This document shows, piece after piece, positions 1 through 5,541 of a stretch of 6,711 bases of DNA. The position numbers and the translations under genes are program-made. The notes under the pieces were generated by a model. That model had not been told where the DNA came from. It saw only the letters and a program-made list of their open reading frames with translations, and made no database searches. The DNA is from Spirochaetales bacterium (GTDB taxonomy: Bacteria > Spirochaetota > Spirochaetia > Sphaerochaetales > Sphaerochaetaceae): contig JALFRH010000119.1 of assembly GCA_022785155.1 (NCBI GenBank), forward strand, positions 1 to 6,711, read 5' to 3'. Positions within the stretch are counted from its first letter, which is position 1, and the number at the start of each line of letters is the position of its first letter.

Positions 1-716
1 AGGAGCCTAAGCAGTTCTATGAAGAGTTGATGCCTGTAGTATTTGGTACGGCTGTCAACCCTGCGGGTATGATGTCTCAGGAAGACTTCACATCCAAGGT
101 CGGCGGAGTTGTAAGGGCACAGAAAGCTACAAACGAAGGTGCTGTGGCCTACTGGTATGCTGAAGGTGAAGAGAACTATGCAGTCATTACCAACGGTAGA
201 ATCGCAAAGGTCTATGATCTGGAGGGAAATGAAGTATCTAGTCTCTCTTCTTCCGTCCTTTCTTCCCTTATGGATGAAGCAAAAACACTTGTGAAGGACA
301 ATTCTTCCAGCGACGGCAAGAGATTCAAGAAATATGTGCCGGACAGCAAGGTGACTGAAATCGACGTTCCTCTCTTTAACAACGTCACTACAGCCTTTGA
401 GTGTGTAAATGAAAACGGTACATACTATGGATTCGGTGTAAGACCTTATGCCTTTGACAACGAAGCTCTTACAATGTATATCTCCATCGACGATAAGGGT
501 GCCATCTACTCATTCAACTGTTCCGCCCTCTACGTTGATCCTGAGTACTTCACACACTCTGAGCCGGAGAATTATACAGGTGGCCTTGTAGGTGTTACTG
601 ATTCCTGGAGTGGAGAGGAGGCTCTTATTACTGGAGCTACCCTTACCAGCGAAGCCGTACGTGATGCCATCAACGATGTCTTTGACAGTTTCAAGGCAAT
701 TAAAGGAGGCAACTAA
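1..716 (+). CDS. rnfG: RnfG-type FMN-binding electron transport subunit (5' end missing)
   Basis: The reading frame is open from the window edge (first whole codon at 3), so the true start and the expected N-terminal membrane anchor lie upstream; 237 codons are visible. RnfG is a membrane-anchored subunit of the Rnf ion pump, with FMN bound covalently to a threonine on the extracytoplasmic side. An FMN_bind-like domain fills about 411-668, with a beta-rich NGTYYGFGV segment and the motif TGATLTS (codons 630-650); the likely flavinylated Thr codon is 639-641. The Asp usual three residues before the S/T of D-x-x-[ST]-G-A-T is Ala here, and the ETPGLG segment of typical RnfG is not recognisable. 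A serine-rich stretch near 235-320 and a long N-terminal part make the protein longer than usual. The order rnfG-rnfE-rnfA supports the call. A more general FMN-binding protein is possible, but the context makes RnfG the best name. Confidence 0.78.
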   Translation, partial: EPKQFYEELMPVVFGTAVNPAGMMSQEDFTSKVGGVVRAQKATNEGAVAYWYAEGEENYAVITNGRIAKVYDLEGNEVSSLSSSVLSSLMDEAKTLVKDNSSSDGKRFKKYVPDSKVTEIDVPLFNNVTTAFECVNENGTYYGFGVRPYAFDNEALTMYISIDDKGAIYSFNCSALYVDPEYFTHSEPENYTGGLVGVTDSWSGEEALITGATLTSEAVRDAINDVFDSFKAIKGGN

Positions 717-1309
717 TGGAAGAGAAAGATAGGAAAATACTTGTGGAGATGATATTTCTTGGTCTCACTCCAGCTCTTGCAGCAACCATCAATACTGTCT
801 CTGCCTTTACAATGGGAGTAGGCATCATCTTCATAATGCTTATGTCCACTTTGGTGATGAGACTAATTCGTCCTTTTGTGACAGAGTGCAACAAATACTT
901 TGTGACACTGGTAATCACAACACTTTTTGCTTCCATATTCCAGATGTTCACCGAAGCATATTTCTTGGATGCCTACAAGAACATCGGAATATACATCTCC
1001 CTCTGTTCTGTAAACATCATGCTTTTTGCTACAGCCCAGGGTGGAGCGAAGAAGGAAGAAAAGAACATTGTGGCAAGAGCATTCTTGTTCTCTGTAGTAT
1101 TCGCTCTTGTGGTATGTATCGTAGGAGCAGTGAGAGAGTTGTTGGGTGTTGGGGAGATAAAGCTGTTGTCTCTTTCATCAAGCTACCTTGCAGCCAATAA
1201 GTTCCAGATTCTTCAGAAGGCTCCAGGTGCATTTATGATGGCAAGCATTGTAACTGCAGTCGTGGCGTTTATAGTAAAGAAGACAGGTAAGAAGAAGGAG
1301 GCCAATTAA
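716..1309 (+). CDS. rnfE: RnfE-like membrane subunit lacking cluster cysteines
   Basis: RnfE (NqrD in Nqr) is a six-helix integral membrane subunit that pairs with RnfA; together they normally hold a [2Fe-2S] cluster between half-helices and pass electrons across the membrane. This 197-aa protein keeps the family framework. It has LGLTPALA (15-22), QM..AY followed by GIYIS (76-95), REL-G (140-144) and PGAF (170-173), with about six hydrophobic segments. The Cys of the usual LGLCP is Thr18, and the Cys of the usual TNC is Ile101. The following RAEAFA stretch has become a FATAQGG-like sequence. Cys97, one helical turn before the normal position, is the nearest candidate replacement. The ATG overlaps the rnfG stop (TAATG), behind AAGGAGG at 703-709. 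The family call is firm; electron transfer by the usual route is doubtful. Confidence 0.88.
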   Translation: MEEKDRKILVEMIFLGLTPALAATINTVSAFTMGVGIIFIMLMSTLVMRLIRPFVTECNKYFVTLVITTLFASIFQMFTEAYFLDAYKNIGIYISLCSVNIMLFATAQGGAKKEEKNIVARAFLFSVVFALVVCIVGAVRELLGVGEIKLLSLSSSYLAANKFQILQKAPGAFMMASIVTAVVAFIVKKTGKKKEAN

Positions 1310-1872
1310 TGGGTATCTCAGAGATGATTGCAGTCCTCATAGGCTGTGTCTTTGTAAACAACTACGTTCTTGCGCACTTTGTAGGCTTCGAGTCAATTGG
1401 TGCCGATTCCTCCAAGGATGCAAAATACAATGGAAAGGTAAGTCTTCTTCTGACTCTGGTTCTTATCATTGCCACAACCATCACCTTCCCTTTGGAGAAG
1501 TGGGTCATCGGAACAAACTTTGCATGGAGCAGAAACCTGGTTTATGTCCTCATTATTTCCCTTACGGTTTTTATTGTAGAGAAACTGATAATGAAGAGAA
1601 TATCAGGTTGTTTGAAGTATGAGTCCATCAACGTTGTGATCAACTCAATCGTTCTTGGTACACTCTTATTCAACCAGAGCTATAGCTATGGTTGGCTTAC
1701 TTCCTACTTTGCTGTCATCGGCACAGGTATCGGATACTTCCTGGTGGCTATGATTGTTTCAGGACTAAGGAAAAGAATAGATATGAAGGCTGTTCCGGAG
1801 AGCTTCAGAGGTGTTCCTATCTATTTGGCTACTCTTTCCATCCTCAGCCTGGCTATCTACGCATTTGCATAA
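1309..1872 (+). CDS. rnfA: RnfA-like membrane subunit lacking cluster cysteines
   Basis: RnfA (NqrE in Nqr) is the second six-helix subunit of the pair that binds the intramembrane [2Fe-2S] cluster. This 187-aa protein is of normal length. It has the family's N-terminal VNNYVL (16-21), NSIVLG (112-117) in place of NCAVLG, and VPESFRG-P (162-170) near the C-terminus. At the first ligand position the usual GICPF/GLCPF is VGFESIG, so Cys is replaced by Glu28. At the second, Ser113 replaces Cys. The two remaining cysteines, Cys13 and Cys101, are not at ligand positions. About five residues seem to be missing before the NSIVLG segment. The start is set by AAGGAGG at 1295-1301 and a TAATG overlap with rnfE. 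The next gene is not rnfB, unlike the common C-D-G-E-A-B order. Confidence 0.88.
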   Translation: MGISEMIAVLIGCVFVNNYVLAHFVGFESIGADSSKDAKYNGKVSLLLTLVLIIATTITFPLEKWVIGTNFAWSRNLVYVLIISLTVFIVEKLIMKRISGCLKYESINVVINSIVLGTLLFNQSYSYGWLTSYFAVIGTGIGYFLVAMIVSGLRKRIDMKAVPESFRGVPIYLATLSILSLAIYAFA

Positions 1873-2228
1873 TGAATAAAAGAAGAATCGCTGATGTATC
1901 TGTCATCGCCTTCTTCCTTCTAGTCTCCCTTCTTCTCTTTCTCTTTCTAAGAGGTGGAAAAGAAGGGAGTGAAGTGAGGGTAATGGTTGAAGGAAAGGAA
2001 ATAGGAGTATATTCCCTCTCAAAAGACGGGGAATACTCCCTTAACGGTGGCACCAATACCCTCATAATCAAAGATGGCAAGGCATACATGACTGATGCCG
2101 ATTGCCCGGATAAACTATGTGTAAGGCAGGGTAAGATCAGTAGAAATGGAGAGACCATCACCTGCCTACCCAATAAACTGACTGTCACAGTAATCGACGA
2201 GAAAGGGGAAGTGGACCTAGTCCTATAA
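1872..2228 (+). CDS. NusG domain II family membrane-anchored protein
   Basis: This is a 118-aa protein with one N-terminal membrane helix (about residues 9-26) after a short basic start (NKRR), so the rest probably lies outside the cytoplasm. The C-terminal domain matches the stand-alone NusG_II family, with ADCPDKLC (76-83) and TCLPNKL (97-103), giving Cys78, Cys83 and Cys98. It is not a transcription factor; the name only reflects a fold shared with an insert domain of NusG. Proteins of this type often sit beside a Gx-transporter gene and FMN-binding or ApbE genes, and a redox or cofactor-handling role is inferred from that context and the cysteines. The ATG overlaps the rnfA stop (TAATG). 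No clear Shine-Dalgarno precedes it, so translation is probably coupled. A longer in-frame reading from 1692 would run through rnfA and is not likely. Confidence 0.85.
   Translation: MNKRRIADVSVIAFFLLVSLLLFLFLRGGKEGSEVRVMVEGKEIGVYSLSKDGEYSLNGGTNTLIIKDGKAYMTDADCPDKLCVRQGKISRNGETITCLPNKLTVTVIDEKGEVDLVL
2004..2039. repeat. Imperfect inverted repeat inside the NusG_II gene
   Basis: Arms at 2004-2016 and 2029-2039 can pair over 11 bp (GGAGTAT plus TCCC with GGGAATACTCC), leaving a 2-nt bulge at 2011-2012 and a 12-nt loop. It encodes two similar Y-S-L segments of the protein. No T-run follows, so it is not an intrinsic terminator. It may be a chance result of the repeated peptide, or an RNA hairpin affecting message stability. 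Confidence 0.4.
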
Positions 2229-2229
2229 T

Positions 2230-2727
2230 ATGGAAACGAGAAAAGTAGCGAGAATGGGGCTTTTGTTGGCCCTTTCAATGATACTGAGTTATGTAGAAAC
2301 TCTTATTCCTGCCTTTGTCGCCGTGCCAGGAGTAAAGATTGGACTGGCGAATATCGTAATAGTATTTGCTTTATATACACTAGGAGACATGGAGGCTATA
2401 TCTTTGTCTCTTATTCGTGTATTGCTTTCCTCCCTACTCTTCGGCTCCGTCCTATCTTTGCTCTATTCCTTCAGTGGCGCCTTGTTGTCGCTGGTGGGAA
2501 TGGTTTTGATGAAAAAGGTAAAGATTTTCTCTACCACGGTAGTAAGTGTAACAGGTGGTGTACTTCATAATCTGGGCCAGATACTTGTTGCATGTCTTGT
2601 ATTAGAGACCGATGTACTATTATACTACCTTCCGGTTCTCATTCTCAGTGGAACCATTACCGGTGCTGTCATAGGAATAATCGCCAGCCTGGTGATCAAG
2701 AGACTGGAAAATAATACTAGGAGTTGA
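2230..2727 (+). CDS. Gx transporter family protein, probable ECF S-component-like membrane protein
   Basis: This is a 165-aa protein with five to six hydrophobic helices. It carries hallmarks of the family once called heptaprenyl diphosphate synthase component I: an early ETLIPAF segment, PGVKIGLANI (33-42), LIRVLLSSLLFGS (61-73) and GGVLHNLGQ (109-117). The old enzyme name is misleading, because no prenyl transferase motifs are present and the family groups with ECF substrate-binding (S) components. Helix 1 has a small-xxx-small pattern (Gly10 to Ala14), similar to the AxxxA used by S components to dock on EcfT. The gene lies 1 nt after the NusG_II stop and upstream of an ECF A-T-A module, so it may supply the substrate specificity. 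The substrate is unknown; a flavin or quinone-related cofactor is inferred from the Rnf context. No strong Shine-Dalgarno is seen before the ATG. Confidence 0.85.
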   Translation: METRKVARMGLLLALSMILSYVETLIPAFVAVPGVKIGLANIVIVFALYTLGDMEAISLSLIRVLLSSLLFGSVLSLLYSFSGALLSLVGMVLMKKVKIFSTTVVSVTGGVLHNLGQILVACLVLETDVLLYYLPVLILSGTITGAVIGIIASLVIKRLENNTRS

Positions 2728-2728
2728 T

Positions 2729-3172
2729 ATGGCTGATAAGTATTCACCGATTAAAGATACAAATGGAAAGGACTTCTCCCCGAAGTTCTTTGAAACCGAA
2801 GGAAAGATGGGTAGGTTTCAGAAGGCGATCCACTGGATTACCTCATACTTGGAGATGGCTCTTACAATCCTTCTTATTGTAGGAATCCTTGCTTCCTTTA
2901 TTCATATTCCTGATCTTTTGGGAAATATCCTCTCGGAAAATTACTCCTTCCTTTTGAATCTGGTGAACTATGTCGCCACCATAATCATTGCAATCGAGCT
3001 TATTCATGTCCTCAACTCCCAGAACCTTGAATCTGTAATAGAAATCCTGATGCTGGCCTTCACAAGGGAACTTGTCATAAGAGAGTGGCAGATGTGGCAG
3101 CTGTTGATAGGTGTCGGCTGTATTGCAGGCTTGTTTGCAATAAAGAAGTGGCTTTTCAATAAGGAAGAATAA
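2729..3172 (+). CDS. PsiE-like small membrane protein
   Basis: This is a 147-aa protein with a polar N-terminus of about 35 residues and four likely membrane helices (roughly 40-60, 70-95, 101-117 and 122-141). The pattern IAIELIHVL (87-95), then a short loop, then LAFTRELVIRE (109-119) resembles the PsiE family (phosphate-starvation-inducible E), whose biochemical function is not established. Nothing in the sequence shows phosphate control, so the family name should not be taken as a role. A clear AGGAG at 2719-2723 lies 5 nt before the ATG, and its stop overlaps the start of the first ECF ATPase (TAATG). Its place between the putative S component and the ATPase suggests an accessory membrane subunit of the transporter or of the redox complex. 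That is inference only. Confidence 0.7.
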   Translation: MADKYSPIKDTNGKDFSPKFFETEGKMGRFQKAIHWITSYLEMALTILLIVGILASFIHIPDLLGNILSENYSFLLNLVNYVATIIIAIELIHVLNSQNLESVIEILMLAFTRELVIREWQMWQLLIGVGCIAGLFAIKKWLFNKEE

Positions 3173-3987
3173 TGGCAAGGATTGTATTGGATAATTGTTC
3201 TTATTCATACTCTTCCCATAGGGAAGATAAGACCATCACCGGCTTCTCTCTTACAGTAGAGGCCGGTTCTTTTGTTTCTATAATCGGTCCCAATGGATCG
3301 GGAAAATCCACCCTTGCAAAGTTATTGAACGGAATATATGTACCTACGGAAGGTAGTGTAACCGTAGACGGCCTTGATACAAGGGAGAAAAACAATATAG
3401 GGGAAATAAGACGAAAGGTCGCCATTCTCTTTCAGAATCCAGATAACCAGATAGTAGGGGACACTGTGGAGGACGACGTAGCCTTCGGTCCTGAGAATCT
3501 TGGGCTTGAGAGTGATGAAATCACAAGGAGGGTGGAGTCCTCCCTAAAGAAGGTGGGGTTATTTGAAAAGAGAAGGCTCTCTCCCAATACACTTAGCGGA
3601 GGGGAGAAGGCAAGGCTGGGGATTGCTGGAATTCTGGCCCTTTCTCCTGAAGTCCTGGTACTCGATGAAGCTACAGCCATGCTGGACCCTAAGGGAAGAA
3701 AAGATGTTATGGAGATTCTCCATAATTTATGGAAAAACGAAAAGAAGACCATAATCCTCATTACACACCATCCCCAGGAGACTCTCTATGGAGAGAGGAT
3801 CATTGTCATGGATAAGGGGAGAATAAAGATATCAGGTAGTGTAGAGGAAGTATATAGGGAGGGGGAGACATTAAAAGCCATGGGATTGGGTCTTCCCACC
3901 TATGTGGAACTGTCTCTGTTGATTGGTGAAAGAGTTGTCTTTGACTCTTCATCACTGTACTCTATTCTGGAGAACAAAGATGATTAG
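3172..3987 (+). CDS. ecfA1: ECF transporter ATPase (EcfA1 type)
   Basis: This is a 271-aa ABC ATPase with all nucleotide-binding elements: Walker A GPNGSGKST (39-47), Q-loop Gln88 in FQNPDNQ, signature LSGGE (141-145), Walker B VLVLDE (161-166) with catalytic Glu166, D-loop LD at 171-172 and switch His199 in THH. The features FQNPDNQIVGDTVEDDVAFGPEN and LDEATAMLDP are characteristic of EcfA1 (CbiO type), which pairs with EcfA2 to power energy-coupling factor vitamin transporters from the cytoplasmic side. The C-terminal tail after about residue 225 is of normal family length. The start at 3172 follows AAGGA (3161-3165) and overlaps the PsiE-like stop. The stop lies within the first codons of ecfT (8-nt overlap), consistent with coupled expression and a fixed subunit ratio. 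Confidence 0.95.
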   Translation: MARIVLDNCSYSYSSHREDKTITGFSLTVEAGSFVSIIGPNGSGKSTLAKLLNGIYVPTEGSVTVDGLDTREKNNIGEIRRKVAILFQNPDNQIVGDTVEDDVAFGPENLGLESDEITRRVESSLKKVGLFEKRRLSPNTLSGGEKARLGIAGILALSPEVLVLDEATAMLDPKGRKDVMEILHNLWKNEKKTIILITHHPQETLYGERIIVMDKGRIKISGSVEEVYREGETLKAMGLGLPTYVELSLLIGERVVFDSSSLYSILENKDD

Positions 3988-4735
3988 GGATGTAACTCTG
4001 GGTCGTTATAAAGAAGGAGAAGGAATACTCTACCAGTTGGATCCAAGGACCAAGCTTATGGGGCTCTTGCTATATATCATCGCCTTATTCGTCTTCAAGT
4101 CCTTCTTTGGCTTTGCCCTTACTTTCGTCTTCTTTCTCATAGTAAAGAAACTCTCCCACATAACACTCTCATATATGATGAAGGGACTGAAACCGGTAAT
4201 ATTCATTGTTTTGTTTGCCACTGTATTGAATATAGTGGTGGGGAAAAACAATTGGGAAAAGACACTCTTCACCCTCTGGAGAATGATAGGAGCCGTCTTC
4301 GCCTCCAACATCGTCACTCTCACCACCAGGCCCAGGGAAATAAGCGACGGCTTGGAAAAGGGCTTGTCTTTTCTTGGTGCAATACACTTTCCTCTTCATG
4401 AGACAGCGACGATAATATCCCTTTCCTTCAGATTCATTCCTATACTCACAGAAGAAGCCGGGAGGATAATGGATGCCCAGAAAAGCAGGGGGGCCAAAAT
4501 AGGAGAGGGAAATATCATAGAAAAGGCAAAGTCAGTGATGCCTTTGATAATTCCTCTCTTCATCTCAGCCTTCAGGCGCTCAGACGAGTTGGCTCTTGCC
4601 ATGGATTCCCGCCTATATGGGTCGGGTAAGAGAAGTGTATGGAAGAAACTGGAATATGGCGTTTATGATAAATATGGATATATTTTTGCCATACTTCTTC
4701 TGATACTGACGATAGTTGATAGGTGCTTCTTATGA
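3980..4735 (+). CDS. ecfT: ECF transporter transmembrane (T) component
   Basis: EcfT is the membrane scaffold that links the two ATPases to a substrate-binding S component. This 251-aa protein has LDPRTK (20-25), the usual entry to the first helix, then several hydrophobic helices, with long cytoplasmic coupling helices in the second half. The two coupling-helix motifs, normally Ala-Arg-Gly, appear as QKSRGA (167-172) and AMDSRLYG (207-214): both arginines are kept, but the flanking residues are changed (S-R-G and S-R-L). The ATG at 3980 is preferred over an upstream TTG at 3923. It starts the conserved family N-terminus, has GGAG at 3969-3972, and gives only an 8-nt overlap with ecfA1. The end overlaps the next ATPase by ATGA. 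The gene order A-T-A' differs from the common A-A'-T. Confidence 0.93.
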   Translation: MIRDVTLGRYKEGEGILYQLDPRTKLMGLLLYIIALFVFKSFFGFALTFVFFLIVKKLSHITLSYMMKGLKPVIFIVLFATVLNIVVGKNNWEKTLFTLWRMIGAVFASNIVTLTTRPREISDGLEKGLSFLGAIHFPLHETATIISLSFRFIPILTEEAGRIMDAQKSRGAKIGEGNIIEKAKSVMPLIIPLFISAFRRSDELALAMDSRLYGSGKRSVWKKLEYGVYDKYGYIFAILLLILTIVDRCFL

Positions 4736-5541
4736 AACTGCGGGTAGATGACGTAAGCTATAGTTACAATGGGAAAGACGAGGCTCTCAGAGATGTATCC
4801 TTTTCTGTTGAAAAGGGAACCATCTATGGAATAATGGGGGAGACTGGAAGCGGAAAGTCCACTCTCTTGAAGCTCCTTAACGGTTTATATACCCCCACAA
4901 AAGGAAAGATTTATCTCGATGGAGAAGATTACTCTTCCCTTTCCCCTTCATCCCTTCCTTTCAGGGTGGGGCTGGTTTTCCAATATCCCGAGTCCCAGCT
5001 ATTTGAAGAAAGCGTATTGTCTGATGTATCCTTCGGCCCAAGAAATATGGGAAAGAGCAAAGAAGAGGCCGTGATGGATGCAAAAGAGGCCTTGAGGCTT
5101 GTGGGCCTGGGGGAAGAGAAGTGGATGAAGTCACCATTTGATCTCTCAGGAGGAGAAAAGAGAAGAGCCGCCTGGGCCGGGGTGGTTGCCATGGATCCGG
5201 AGCTGTTGGTTCTGGACGAAATAGCAGCAGGCTTGGATAGAGAGGGAAAGGATAGGATTTTCTCAATACTCAGGAACTTGAAAGAAAAGGGTAAGACCAT
5301 AATCTTTGTATCCCATTCTGCTGAAGATGTAGCAGAATATGCTGAAAGGGCCTTGGTGCTGCATGGGGGAAGGGTGGAGATTGAAGGAAGCGTAAAGGAA
5401 GTCTTTTCTGATGAAAGGGTAGTCAAGCCTGAAGCTGAAATGGTTGCCGGAGAGCTGAGAGCGAAGGGCCTTGATCTTCCTTTTCCTATGCTGACTCTGG
5501 AGGAAATAGCAGAAGAGCTATTGAAGAGGAAAAGAAAATGA
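4732..5541 (+). CDS. ecfA2: ECF transporter ATPase (EcfA2 type)
   Basis: This is a 269-aa ABC ATPase. It has Walker A GETGSGKST (36-44), Q-loop Gln84 in VFQYPESQLFEE (the EcfA2 hallmark), signature LSGGE (138-142), Walker B LLVLDE (158-163) with Glu163, D-loop GLD (167-169) and switch His195 in VSHS. The usual Pro-Thr after the Walker B Glu (DEPTAGLD) is Ile-Ala here (DEIAAGLD); this is unusual but does not touch catalytic residues. It should form a heterodimer with the EcfA1 protein under EcfT. ATG 4732 is chosen because it gives an ATGA overlap with the ecfT stop. A GTG nine bases upstream would add only three residues. The Shine-Dalgarno is weak (AGGTG, 4721-4725), so translation is probably coupled. 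The stop overlaps the next start (ATGA). Confidence 0.95.
   Translation: MKLRVDDVSYSYNGKDEALRDVSFSVEKGTIYGIMGETGSGKSTLLKLLNGLYTPTKGKIYLDGEDYSSLSPSSLPFRVGLVFQYPESQLFEESVLSDVSFGPRNMGKSKEEAVMDAKEALRLVGLGEEKWMKSPFDLSGGEKRRAAWAGVVAMDPELLVLDEIAAGLDREGKDRIFSILRNLKEKGKTIIFVSHSAEDVAEYAERALVLHGGRVEIEGSVKEVFSDERVVKPEAEMVAGELRAKGLDLPFPMLTLEEIAEELLKRKRK

Noticed and set aside
27..29. TTG as the start of the first gene
   Set aside because: The frame is open to the window edge and an Rnf subunit of this type should begin with a membrane anchor that is not yet seen, so the gene is cut by the window.
1692..1871. N-terminal extension of the NusG_II protein
   Set aside because: It runs out of frame inside rnfA, and the ATG at 1872 directly precedes the expected membrane anchor.
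1872..2228. Transcription factor NusG
   Set aside because: There is no NGN or KOW domain; only the stand-alone domain II type is present, behind a membrane helix.
2224..2229. TATAAT between the NusG_II and Gx genes as a promoter
   Set aside because: It overlaps the stop codon and ends at the base before the ATG of the next gene, so a start from it would fall inside that gene; no -35 was recognised.
2230..2727. Heptaprenyl diphosphate synthase component I as the function
   Set aside because: The protein is a polytopic membrane protein without prenyl transferase motifs; the name is a legacy annotation of the Gx-transporter family.
3923..3979. N-terminal extension of ecfT from a TTG
   Set aside because: It would overlap ecfA1 by 65 nt, has no family-like sequence, and the ATG at 3980 has its own Shine-Dalgarno.
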